Numbered from the stretch's first letter, positions 25,671 to 33,966 are shown. The stretch: 64,000 bases of DNA from Kerstersia similis (GCF_965139615.1 NZ_CBCSIQ010000013.1:43767-107766), one strand, 5' to 3'. The notes: generated from the sequence alone by a model not told the origin. Made by a program: numbers and translations.

Positions 25671-27998
25671 ATGAAGATTGTATGTATGGGTGGCGGGCCG
25701 GCTGGCCTGTATTTCGGATTGCTGATGAAACTGCAGAATCCGTCCAACGAAGTGATCGTGGTGGAGCGCAACCGCCCCTATGACACTTTCGGCTGGGGCG
25801 TGGTGTTCTCCGATGCCACCATGGAGAATCTGCGTATTGCTGATCCGGTGTCGGCCAAGACGATTGGCGACGCCTTCAATCACTGGGACGATATCGAAAT
25901 CCATTTCAAGGGCCGGGCCTTGCGCAGCGGCGGCCATGGGTTCATCGGTATCGGCCGCAAGAAACTGTTGAACATTCTGCAGGCACGTTGCGAGGAAGTC
26001 GGCGTCGAACTGGTGTTTGAAACCCAGGTGACGGACGACCAGGATCTGGCCCGCCAGTATGGCGCGGATCTGGTCATTGCCTGCGATGGCATCAACAGCA
26101 TCGTGCGCAAACGCTATGAGCAGACCTACAAGCCCGATATCGACCAGCGCAATTGCCGCTTCGTCTGGCTGGGCACGCACAAGGTGTTCGACGCGTTCAA
26201 TTTCATTTTCGTGGAAAACGAGCACGGCTGGTTCCAGGCCCATGCCTATCGTTTCGAAGACGGCACCTCCACCTTCATCGTGGAAACGCCGGAGGAAACC
26301 TGGCAGAAGGCCGGCATCGGCGAGATGAGCCAGGAAGAGGGCATCGCTTACTGCGAAAAACTGTTCGAGCCCTACCTGGATGGCCATGGTCTGATCAGCA
26401 ATGCCACCCACTTGCGCGGTTCGGCCATCTGGATCCGTTTCCCGCGTGTCATTTGCCGCAACTGGGTGCAATGGACGGAACCTGAGCCCGGCCGCCGTGT
26501 GCCGGTCGTACTGATGGGCGATGCCGCGCATACGGCGCACTTCTCCATCGGTTCCGGTACCAAGCTGGCGCTGGAAGACGCGATTGATCTGGCCCAACGC
26601 CTGCGCGACAAGCCGCTGGAAGCCGCCTTGCAGGATTATGAAGCGCTGCGCGGCGTGGAAGTGCTGAAGATTCAGAACGCAGCCCGCAACTCTACCGAAT
26701 GGTTCGAAAACGTATCGCGCTATGCCGGCCTGGCGCCCGAACAGTTCGCCTATTCCCTGCTGACGCGTTCGCAGCGCTTGTCGCATGAGAACCTGCGCTT
26801 GCGCGATCTGGCCTGGCTGGAGGGCTATGAGGCGTGGTTGGCCGAGCATGCCGGCGCGGCGCGCCTGGCGGATGGCAAGGCGCCGATGCCGGTATTCACT
26901 CCTTATCGCGCCCGCAGCGTGACCTTGCCCAATCGCATGGTGTTTTCGCCGACGCTGACGTATTCCTGCGTGAATGGCACCGGCATGCCCAATGACTTTC
27001 ATCTGACGCATCTGGGCGCCCGCGCCCTGGGCGGTATCGGGCTGGTCATGACGGAAATGGCGGCCGTGACGCCGGATGGCCGCATCACCCCGGCTTGCCC
27101 TGGCCTCTGGAGCGACGAGCAGGCCAGCGCCTGGAAGCGGGTAACGGATTTCGTGCATCAGCACACGGGCAGCCGTATCGGCGTGCAATTGGGGCATGCC
27201 GGCCGCCGCGGCGCGACGCAGGCGGATCCGCGCCAGCCTGACCTGCCGCTGGTGGACGGCGCCTGGCCGCTGGTATCGGCATCGGCATTGGCGTACCAGC
27301 CGGGGCGCACCCAGGTGCCGCAGGCGCTGGATCGCGCCGGTATGCAGGCCGTGACGGAAGCCTTTGTGGCAGCAAGCAAGCGTGCCGCGCAAGCCGGTTT
27401 TGACTGGCTGGAACTGCAGGCGGGCCATGGCTTCCTGCTGTCGAGCTTTATTTCGCCGCTGACCAATCAGCGTGACGACGAATATGGCGGTTCGCTGGAA
27501 AACCGCATGCGCTTCCCGCTGGAAGTCGTGCGCGCCGTGCGGGCTGCCTGGCCGGATGCGCTGCCCTTGTCTGTGCGGATTTCCGCAACCGACTGGGCTG
27601 AGGGCGGGACGACGGTAGATGAAGCCGTGGCCATCGCACGCATGCTGCGTGAAGCGGGTGTGGACGCTGTGGACTGTTCCAGCGGTGAAGTGACGCCGGA
27701 TCAGAAGCCGGTCTATGGCCGTATGTTCCAGACGCCGTTTGCCGACCGCATCCGTAACGAAGCCGGGATTGCTGCCATTGCGGTCGGAAATATCAGCGAA
27801 CTGGATCAGGCCAACGGCATCATCGCTTCCGGACGTGCGGATCTGTGCGCGCTGTCGCGGCCTTTGTTGGCTGACCCGAACTGGCTGCTGCACGAAACAG
27901 CCCAGCTGAACCGCAAGGATGCACCCTGGCCGGCAGCGTATTTCTGGGGGCAGGACTGGCAGGAACGGCAGGGCAAGCGCGGCGCCATCGCGGCATAG
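25671..27998 (+). CDS. Bifunctional aryl-CoA 5-monooxygenase/reductase (salicylyl-CoA or 2-aminobenzoyl-CoA type)
   Basis: A 775-residue fusion. Residues 1-400 are an aromatic-hydroxylase flavoprotein: FAD-binding GGGPAGLYFG at 7-16, DG motif ACDGINSIVR, and GD motif LMGDAAHTAHFSIGSG with Asp284. Residues from about 404 onward are an Old-Yellow-Enzyme-type barrel (PYRARSVTLPNRMVFSP, HAGRRG, YGGSLENRMRFPLEV). This exact architecture is known in 2-aminobenzoyl-CoA monooxygenase/reductase of Azoarcus and in salicylyl-CoA 5-hydroxylase (SdgC) of Streptomyces; both hydroxylate C5 of an ortho-substituted benzoyl-CoA. Sequence alone does not tell me which. The start at 25671 follows GAGAG; the frame is open to 25545. 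Confidence 0.9.
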   Translation: MKIVCMGGGPAGLYFGLLMKLQNPSNEVIVVERNRPYDTFGWGVVFSDATMENLRIADPVSAKTIGDAFNHWDDIEIHFKGRALRSGGHGFIGIGRKKLLNILQARCEEVGVELVFETQVTDDQDLARQYGADLVIACDGINSIVRKRYEQTYKPDIDQRNCRFVWLGTHKVFDAFNFIFVENEHGWFQAHAYRFEDGTSTFIVETPEETWQKAGIGEMSQEEGIAYCEKLFEPYLDGHGLISNATHLRGSAIWIRFPRVICRNWVQWTEPEPGRRVPVVLMGDAAHTAHFSIGSGTKLALEDAIDLAQRLRDKPLEAALQDYEALRGVEVLKIQNAARNSTEWFENVSRYAGLAPEQFAYSLLTRSQRLSHENLRLRDLAWLEGYEAWLAEHAGAARLADGKAPMPVFTPYRARSVTLPNRMVFSPTLTYSCVNGTGMPNDFHLTHLGARALGGIGLVMTEMAAVTPDGRITPACPGLWSDEQASAWKRVTDFVHQHTGSRIGVQLGHAGRRGATQADPRQPDLPLVDGAWPLVSASALAYQPGRTQVPQALDRAGMQAVTEAFVAASKRAAQAGFDWLELQAGHGFLLSSFISPLTNQRDDEYGGSLENRMRFPLEVVRAVRAAWPDALPLSVRISATDWAEGGTTVDEAVAIARMLREAGVDAVDCSSGEVTPDQKPVYGRMFQTPFADRIRNEAGIAAIAVGNISELDQANGIIASGRADLCALSRPLLADPNWLLHETAQLNRKDAPWPAAYFWGQDWQERQGKRGAIAA

Positions 27999-28062
27999 GG
28001 CGTTGCTGGGTGAGTCCCGGGCCAGCGGCAGGCCGGCCCGGAGTCAGGCAAAGGAAAACATC

Positions 28063-29196
28063 ATGAGCAATACAAGTTACGACACTTATCGCGAGAGCGT
28101 GGCTGGCCGTGCAGATGTGGAAGATACGCCAGAACTGGTTGCCTACTACAAGGATCTGGATCGCCTGAAGGCCGGGGCGCTCTGGACGGTGGCCAACAAG
28201 ATCGAACCATGGCAACCGAAATCCGATTCGGTGCCGGTGCTGTGGCGCTACCGCGAACTGCGCGATCACGTGCTGCGCTCAGTGGCGCTGGTAACGCCGG
28301 AAAAAGCCGGCCGCCGCGTGATTTATCTGAACAATCCCGGCCGCCAGGACGTGTCGGCTGCCGTGGGTTGGCTTTATTCCGGCCTGCAGGTGATGCATCC
28401 GGGCGAAGCGGCCTCCGCTCACGCGCATTCGTCCTCCGCATTGCGTTTCATCATGGAAGGGCGGGGCGCCTACACCATTGTCGATGGGCACAAGATGACG
28501 CTGGGCGCCAACGACTTCGTGCTGACGCCCAATGGCACCTGGCACGAGCATGGCGTGGAGGCGGACGGCCTCCCCTGCATCTGGCAGGATGGCCTGGATA
28601 TCCCGCTCGTCAATGCGCTGGAAGCCGGTTTCTATGCGGTACACCCGGATCTGAGCCAGGCTGTTGGCTACCCGGTGGATGATTCCGTGTCGATCTGGGG
28701 CGCTGCGGGCTTACGGCCGCAGAACGTGGGCTGGACCAAGCCCTATTCGCCGCTTTTCAAGTACCAGTGGGAACCGACCTATGAAGCGTTGCGCAAGCTG
28801 TCCGGCGCGCGCGAGGACAATCCCTTTGACGGTGCGTTGATGCACTACACCAACCCAGTGAGCGGCGGTCATGTCATGGCGACCATTGGCGCCAGCATGC
28901 AGCTGCTGCGGCCGGGCTTTGCCGGCAAAGCGCATCGCCACACCGGCAGCTTCCTGTATCAGGTGGCCAAAGGCAAGGGGTATTCCATCATCAACGGCCA
29001 ACGCTTCGACTGGCAGGAACGGGATATTTTCTGCGTCCCGTCCTGGGCCTGGCATGAGCATGTCAATGCCTCGCAAAGCGAAGATGCCTGCCTGTTCTGC
29101 TTCAATGACCTGCCGGTCATGGAGAAGCTCGGCTTATACCGTGAGGAAGCCCTGGCCGATAACGGCGGGCATCAGCCGGTGCTGTCGCAAGAGTAA
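28063..29196 (+). CDS. Gentisate 1,2-dioxygenase-family ring-cleavage enzyme
   Basis: A 377-residue bicupin Fe(II) dioxygenase. The first cupin has the iron ligands His120 and His122 (ASAHAHSSSALRF) and His161 (GTWHEHG); the second cupin repeats the fold (AHRHTGSFLYQV, WAWHEHVN). Members cleave gentisate between the carboxyl-bearing C1 and the hydroxyl-bearing C2 to maleylpyruvate. Relatives accept salicylates, 1-hydroxy-2-naphthoate or 5-hydroxy/amino-substituted benzoates, so the natural substrate here could be gentisate or 5-hydroxyanthranilate. It follows the monooxygenase by 64 bp and leads to the FAH hydrolase. Confidence 0.9.
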   Translation: MSNTSYDTYRESVAGRADVEDTPELVAYYKDLDRLKAGALWTVANKIEPWQPKSDSVPVLWRYRELRDHVLRSVALVTPEKAGRRVIYLNNPGRQDVSAAVGWLYSGLQVMHPGEAASAHAHSSSALRFIMEGRGAYTIVDGHKMTLGANDFVLTPNGTWHEHGVEADGLPCIWQDGLDIPLVNALEAGFYAVHPDLSQAVGYPVDDSVSIWGAAGLRPQNVGWTKPYSPLFKYQWEPTYEALRKLSGAREDNPFDGALMHYTNPVSGGHVMATIGASMQLLRPGFAGKAHRHTGSFLYQVAKGKGYSIINGQRFDWQERDIFCVPSWAWHEHVNASQSEDACLFCFNDLPVMEKLGLYREEALADNGGHQPVLSQE

Positions 29197-29346
29197 TGCA
29201 GTCACCCTGGCGCGCATGGTGCCGCCAGGGAGTTTCCATCACACCGCCGCGCAGTCGTAACGGCTTGCGCGGTCCAGCAGTGCCGCCAGAAACGGCGGCG
29301 GGAATCAGGGCCGCAGCGTATCGTCGGCCCATTACGGAGAAAAGAA

Positions 29347-30270
29347 ATGCGTCTTGTCACTTACCGCACCGAACCGGCAGCCGCCGGACGCCTGGGCGCC
29401 ATCGTGGGCGATCTGGTCGTGGATATGGAGCTGTTCGGCGATGTCGCCGGCCAGCCTCTGCCCGATAACATGCTGGACTTCATTGATCTGGGCCCGTCGG
29501 CCGTGAAGCTGACCAGCCGTTTGCTGGCTGAAATGGAAGGCGAGTTCCCGGTCGGCGTGGCGCTGCCCCTGGCCAACGTCAAGTTGCTGGCCCCGATTCC
29601 GCGTCCGCGCAAGAACATTTTCGGCATCGGCCTGAACTACGTCGAGCACGTGGCCGAGTCCAGCCGCACGCTGGATACCTCCAAGGAACTGCCCAAGGAA
29701 CCGGTGATTTTCTCCAAGCCGCCCACGAGCATCATCGGGCCGGGGGATGCCATCGAGCACAACAAGAAGATCACCCAGCAACTGGACTGGGAAGTGGAAC
29801 TGGCTGCCATCATCGGTACCCGCGCCACCCGTGTGAAGAAGGAAGATGCGCTGAACTATGTGTTCGGCTACAGCGTGATGATTGATGTCAGCGCCCGTGA
29901 TTGCCGCCGTGCCGGTCAATGGATTTACTCCAAGGGCCAGGATACCTACGCTCCCTTCGGGCCGGTCATCGTCACTGCCGATGAAATTCCTGATCCCCAT
30001 GTGCTGGATCTGAGCCTGACCCTCAATGGTGTGACCAAGCAATCGTCCAATACGCGCCACATGCTGTTCAAGGTCGATACTCTGATCGCCGACATCAGCG
30101 CTGCCATCACGCTGGAACCGGGCGACATCATTGCCACCGGCACGCCTGAAGGCGTGGGCGCAGGCCGTTCGCCGCAGGAATGGATGTGGCCGGGCGATGT
30201 GGTGCATGCCGTGGTCGAAGGCATAGGCGAACTGCGTCATCCCGTGGTTGACGCCACGCCGCTGGACTAA
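29347..30270 (+). CDS. Fumarylacetoacetate-hydrolase-family protein (maleyl/fumarylpyruvate hydrolase type)
   Basis: A 307-residue FAH-family hydrolase that cuts the C-C bond of an acylpyruvate ring-cleavage product. Key parts: GIGLNYVEHVAE, FSKPPTSIIGPG, metal ligands Glu149 and Glu151 in DWEVELAAIIG, YSVMIDVSARD and the end motif GDIIATGTPEGVGAGR. In gentisate pathways this step gives pyruvate plus fumarate or maleate. No maleylpyruvate isomerase is present in the window, while a maleate isomerase is, which argues for hydrolysis of the cis compound here. Placed directly after the ring-cleaving dioxygenase (150 bp). Confidence 0.9.
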   Translation: MRLVTYRTEPAAAGRLGAIVGDLVVDMELFGDVAGQPLPDNMLDFIDLGPSAVKLTSRLLAEMEGEFPVGVALPLANVKLLAPIPRPRKNIFGIGLNYVEHVAESSRTLDTSKELPKEPVIFSKPPTSIIGPGDAIEHNKKITQQLDWEVELAAIIGTRATRVKKEDALNYVFGYSVMIDVSARDCRRAGQWIYSKGQDTYAPFGPVIVTADEIPDPHVLDLSLTLNGVTKQSSNTRHMLFKVDTLIADISAAITLEPGDIIATGTPEGVGAGRSPQEWMWPGDVVHAVVEGIGELRHPVVDATPLD

Positions 30271-30288
30271 TCAAGAACGAGGCCTGTC

Positions 30289-31308
30289 ATGTTGAATCTT
30301 CCCCGTTTCAAGGCAGCTGCCGTGCAGGCGGCGCCGGTTTTCCTCGATACCGATGCGACGGTCGATAAGGTTTGCGCGCTGATTCGCGAAGCCGCCGACA
30401 ATGGCGCCAAGCTGGTTGCCTTCCCGGAAGTCTTCGTGGCAGGCTACCCCTATTGGAGCTGGATCATGAATCCGGTGGAGGGCAGCCCCTGGTTCGAAAA
30501 ACTGGTGCGCTCTTCCATCGAAATTCCTGGCCCGGAGATTGCCAAGATCGCGCAGGCAGCGGCGCGGCACGACATCAATGTGGTGATCGGCGTCAACGAG
30601 CGTTCGCGCCATGGCATTGGCACGATCTACAACACGGTTGTCACCATCAGCCATGAAGGCCGCATCCTGGGGCGCCATCGCAAGCTGGTGCCGACCTGGG
30701 CCGAAAAGCTGACCTGGGCGCCCGGCGACGGTTCCGCCTTGCGCGTGCACCAGACCAATATCGGCCCGCTGGGGGCGCTGGCCTGCGGCGAGAATACCAA
30801 TACGCTGGCGCGTTTCGCGCTGCTGGCGCAAGGTGAGCTGGTGCACGTGGCCAGCTATATCGCCTTGCCGGTGGCGCCCGCGGATTACGACATGGCAGAA
30901 GCCATCAAGGTCCGTGCTGCCGCGCATTGCTTCGAAGGCAAGCTGTTCACCATTGTTTCCTGCTCGACGGTGTCAGAGGAAATCATTGCCGCCATGGAGG
31001 CCACGCATCCTCAGGCGCGCGAATTGCTGAGCCGCCGCAACAGCGCCTTTTCCGGTTTCCTGGGCCCGGACGGACGCGTGATCGGCCAGCCGCTGATCGA
31101 CGAAGAAGGCATTGTGTACGCCGAGCTGGATCTGTCGCGTTGCATTCAGCCGCGCCAGATGCACGACATTACCGGCCACTACAACCGCTTCGATGTGTTC
31201 GACCTGCGCGTCAACCGGCGCCCGCTGGAAGCCGCCCAGTTCAACGACGGCGGCGCGCCGCTCCCTGAATTTGACCTCGAGCCGGTTCGTCCCGGCGACG
31301 CGGAGTAA
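30289..31308 (+). CDS. Nitrilase-superfamily carbon-nitrogen hydrolase
   Basis: A 339-residue member of the nitrilase superfamily with the Glu-Lys-Cys triad visible at Glu47 (FPEVF), Lys132 (HRKLVPTWAEK) and Cys166 (LACGENTN). The overall layout resembles branch-1 nitrilases, but the usual CWE after the catalytic cysteine is CGE, so true nitrile hydrolysis is not certain; an amidase activity is possible. It sits between the FAH hydrolase (18 bp) and maleate isomerase (6 bp), so tight coupling suggests it acts on a C4 or ring-cleavage intermediate, for example deamidating maleamate. Alternative: hydrolysis of an arylacetonitrile feeding the pathway. Confidence 0.87.
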   Translation: MLNLPRFKAAAVQAAPVFLDTDATVDKVCALIREAADNGAKLVAFPEVFVAGYPYWSWIMNPVEGSPWFEKLVRSSIEIPGPEIAKIAQAAARHDINVVIGVNERSRHGIGTIYNTVVTISHEGRILGRHRKLVPTWAEKLTWAPGDGSALRVHQTNIGPLGALACGENTNTLARFALLAQGELVHVASYIALPVAPADYDMAEAIKVRAAAHCFEGKLFTIVSCSTVSEEIIAAMEATHPQARELLSRRNSAFSGFLGPDGRVIGQPLIDEEGIVYAELDLSRCIQPRQMHDITGHYNRFDVFDLRVNRRPLEAAQFNDGGAPLPEFDLEPVRPGDAE

Positions 31309-31314
31309 AGCAAT

Positions 31315-32073
31315 ATGAGCAACAAGATGAATTACCGTATCGGCCAGATCGTACCCTCGTCGAATACGACGATGGAAACCGAGATTCCGGCCATCCTGCG
31401 TGCCCGCGAGCTGGTGGCGCCGGAGCGCTTCACTTTCCATTCCAGCCGCATGCGCATGAAGCATGTGACCAAGGAAGAATTGAGCAAGATGGATGGTGAC
31501 AGCGACCGCTGCGCCTTGGAGTTGTCGGATGCGCGTGTGGATGTCCTGGGCTATGCCTGCCTGGTTGCCATCATGAGCATGGGCCGAGGCTATCACCGTG
31601 TGTCGGAAGAGCGCCTGCACCTGCGGACGGTGGAAAATGGCGGCCCCGCCCCGGTGGTGACCAGCGCTGGCGCGCTGGTCGATGGGCTGCATGCCATCGG
31701 CGCCAAGAAAGTGTCGCTGCTGGCTCCTTACATGAAGCCCTTGACGGCGCTGGTGATCGACTATATCGAAAGCGAAGGCATCGAAGTCGTGGACAGCATT
31801 TCGCTGGAAATCCCCGACAACCTGGAAGTGGGGCGGCAAGACCCGCGCGCACCGATCGAAATCACCAAAAAGCTCAATACCAATGGCGTGGATGCCGTGG
31901 TCGCGTCGGCCTGCGTGCAGATGCCCTCGCTGGCTTCCATCCAGGCCATCGAAGATCGCGTCGGCCTGCCGGTGGTGTCCTCTTCGGTTGCGACGACCTA
32001 CATGATGCTCAAGCGTCTGGGCCTGGATACCTCGGTGCCGGGCTTCGGTTCGCTGTTGTCGGGCAAGTATTGA
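31315..32073 (+). CDS. Maleate cis-trans isomerase
   Basis: A 252-residue member of the Asp/Glu racemase superfamily, converting maleate to fumarate without cofactor. The two catalytic cysteines are at Cys82 (LGYACLVAIMSMG) and Cys200 (VASACVQMPSL), spaced as in known maleate isomerases. The N-terminal IGQIVPSSNTTMETEI is the carboxylate-binding loop. It starts 6 bp after the nitrilase-family gene. In this operon it makes sense only if a maleate-forming step comes before it, so it is a strong hint that the pathway keeps the cis double bond after ring cleavage. Confidence 0.92.
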   Translation: MSNKMNYRIGQIVPSSNTTMETEIPAILRARELVAPERFTFHSSRMRMKHVTKEELSKMDGDSDRCALELSDARVDVLGYACLVAIMSMGRGYHRVSEERLHLRTVENGGPAPVVTSAGALVDGLHAIGAKKVSLLAPYMKPLTALVIDYIESEGIEVVDSISLEIPDNLEVGRQDPRAPIEITKKLNTNGVDAVVASACVQMPSLASIQAIEDRVGLPVVSSSVATTYMMLKRLGLDTSVPGFGSLLSGKY

Positions 32074-32212
32074 GCCAGTGCGCTCGGTAGGCCTGTTTCC
32101 AGGCGTGGGCCTGGGCTCAGGCTGGCCGCGCGACCCGTCCGGCACTGGGCCGGACATCCGTAAAGAACCGGTGGCCTGGATGCGGCCTGCCGGGCAAGAG
32201 GAGGAGCAACAA

Positions 32213-33004
32213 ATGGCTGGAGAACAAGTTCTGAGTTCCATGGTGCAGGCGCTGGCAAGCGGCGGCGTGCGCGTAGTGGATCTGACCCAAGTGCTGTCGC
32301 CGCGTTTTCCCTCGCTGCAATTGCCCCCGCAATTCGGCCAGACGGCAGGCTTCAGCATCGAGCGCATCAGCCGCTATGATGAAAACGGCCCGGGCTGGTA
32401 CTGGAACAACTTTACCTGTGGCGAGCACACCGGTACGCACTTTGACGCACCGGCGCACTGGATTACCGGCAAGGATCATCCCGGTAATACCGTGGACACC
32501 ATTCCGGTGGAAAATTTCTTGCGTCCCGCAGTGGTGGTTGATGCCAGCGCGCAAGTGGCGCAGGATCCCGACTGGCTTTTGACGCCTGAGTTTCTGCTGG
32601 ATTGGGAAAGCCGCCATGGGCGTATTCCTGAAGGCGCCTGGGTGCTGTTCCGCACGGATTGGTCCTTGCGGGCGGATGACGCGGAAGCTTTCCTGGGCAT
32701 GCGTGAAGACGGCGCGCATACGCCTGGGCCTTCACAGGCAGCCGTGGAGTGGATGATTCACGAACGCAAGGTGCATGGCTTCGGGGTGGAAACCATCAAT
32801 ACCGATGCCGGCCAATCCTATGCCTGGCCCGTGCCGTATCCCTGCCATACCCTGATGCATGGCGCCAACCGTTATGGCTTGCAGTGCATGAAGAACCTGG
32901 ACAAGCTGCCGCCGCAAGGCGCAGTGATTCTGTCTGCCCCGCTCAAGATCGAGGGCGGTTCCGGCAGTCCCTTGCGTGTGCTGGCCCTGGTGCCTGGCGC
33001 GTAA
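32213..33004 (+). CDS. Cyclase-family metal hydrolase, isatin-hydrolase type
   Basis: A 263-residue member of the cyclase family (kynurenine formamidase/isatin hydrolase group). The Mn/Zn motif HTGTHFDAPAHW gives His72, His76 and Asp78, with WITGKD after it, and the protein ends LKIEGGSGSPLRVLALVPGA. Size, the WITGKD stretch and the C-terminal segment recall isatin hydrolase, which opens isatin to isatinate, more than KynB. That match is from memory, not from a search. The start at 32213 has AGAGGAGGAG upstream. It is the last gene of the row, before a strong terminator. Confidence 0.87.
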   Translation: MAGEQVLSSMVQALASGGVRVVDLTQVLSPRFPSLQLPPQFGQTAGFSIERISRYDENGPGWYWNNFTCGEHTGTHFDAPAHWITGKDHPGNTVDTIPVENFLRPAVVVDASAQVAQDPDWLLTPEFLLDWESRHGRIPEGAWVLFRTDWSLRADDAEAFLGMREDGAHTPGPSQAAVEWMIHERKVHGFGVETINTDAGQSYAWPVPYPCHTLMHGANRYGLQCMKNLDKLPPQGAVILSAPLKIEGGSGSPLRVLALVPGA

Positions 33005-33083
33005 GCCGGTTGCGCGTGCACCGGCTGGCAGGCCGGTGTGCCATGTGGGGAGCGTTGCCGGGTTTCGGGCGCGCGTATTGATG

Positions 33084-33118
33084 ACAGTGCCTGGCGTCAG
33101 CCAGGCGCTGTTTTTTTT
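33084..33118 (+). terminator. Intrinsic terminator of catabolic block 1
   Basis: ACAGTGCCTGGC at 33084-33095 pairs with GCCAGGCGCTGT at 33100-33111 (one G-U pair) around a GTCA loop, followed by eight T. Confidence 0.93.
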
Positions 33119-33210
33119 CGTATGAAGCCGGGTATTGCATTTCGTGTGGGCGCAGCGCCTAGAATGCAGACGTCATCCGGCAATATCGCCGAGGCGTCGA
33201 GAGGAACGGT

Positions 33211-33723
33211 ATGGCAGTGCCGCAAAACAAACAGGAGTTGCTGGACGCAATTCGCACAACCTACCAGAAATTGGCGGCTGAACTGGCGACGGTGCCGCTT
33301 GAACGCGCCCATGAAGCGACCCTGGAAGGGCATGTCAAAAACACGAAGATGAGCGTGTCCGATCTGGTGGCCTATTTGATCGGCTGGAATCTGCTGGTAT
33401 TGAAATGGTGCGATGGCAAGGCCAGGGGGGTAGCGGTCTGTTTTCCTGAAACCGGCTACAAGTGGAATGAGCTGGGTCGGTTGGCGCAGAAATTTTATGC
33501 CGATCATGCCGGTATTCCCTATCCCGATCTGTTGCGCCAGTTCGCCGGTGTGCATGGCCAGATCGTGGCATGGGTCGAGCAGGAAAGCGAGGCGGCGCTA
33601 TATGGCATGCCTTGGTATGGCAAGTACACCCAGGGGCGGATGATCCAGTTCAATACCTCGTCGCCCTATGCCAATGCACGCGGCCGCTTGCGCGCATGGA
33701 AAAAGGCAAATGGCATCGCCTGA
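33211..33723 (+). CDS. ClbS/DfsB-family four-helix protein
   Basis: A 170-residue protein of the ClbS/DfsB (DUF1706) family: N-terminal NKQELLDAIRTTYQKLAAEL, then MSVSDLVAYLIGWNLLVLKW, YKWNELGRLAQKFY and the end TSSPYANARGRLRAWKK. ClbS itself hydrolyses the cyclopropane of colibactin for self-protection, but most family members are uncharacterised and may belong to the wider DinB/maleylpyruvate-isomerase fold class. It stands alone between the terminator of block 1 and the promoter of block 2, so it is probably a separate transcription unit. Function here unknown. Confidence 0.85.
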   Translation: MAVPQNKQELLDAIRTTYQKLAAELATVPLERAHEATLEGHVKNTKMSVSDLVAYLIGWNLLVLKWCDGKARGVAVCFPETGYKWNELGRLAQKFYADHAGIPYPDLLRQFAGVHGQIVAWVEQESEAALYGMPWYGKYTQGRMIQFNTSSPYANARGRLRAWKKANGIA

Positions 33724-33903
33724 CTGACGACGTTTTCCTGCGCGTTGCCATGGCTTGAGTCGCTTATCTTGCAGATGCAAGGCGTGGCTTGGCGGTAATG
33801 CGGTGCGTGCGAGTCCACTGTGCAGAACGGCTTGGGTTTCAGGTGCGGCTGTCCCCAGGCGGTGACGGGTCGGCCTGGCGTATGAGTGGCTTGGGTTCCT
33901 GTG

Positions 33904-33916
33904 GGTCAATTTGACC
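33904..33916. promoter_or_regulatory. Perfect dyad GGTCAATTTGACC
   Basis: GGTCAA at 33904-33909 and TTGACC at 33911-33916 form a 13-base perfect inverted repeat about 50 bp upstream of the long shared promoter block of the Rieske operon. It may bind a regulator of that operon. The remaining part of the gap from 33724 to 33903 holds nothing I can support. Confidence 0.45.
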
Positions 33917-33966
33917 AATTGCTCCACTTTTCACGTTTTTCTTCAATCATTCCAGGGAAGTTTTTT

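Noticed and set aside
25512..27893. Long minus-strand frame (793 codons) opposite the monooxygenase/reductase
   Set aside because: Antisense shadow; no start context and composition without any recognisable fold.
25671..29196. Firm call of a salicylyl-CoA to gentisate pathway
   Set aside because: Possible and kept as alternative, but no salicylate-CoA ligase lies in this operon and the nitrogen hydrolase and isatin-hydrolase-type gene would be unexplained.
33211..33723. Idea that the ClbS/DfsB-like protein is the missing maleylpyruvate isomerase
   Set aside because: It lies behind the terminator of the operon and matches DUF1706, not the mycothiol-dependent isomerase pattern; no thiol-binding evidence is visible.
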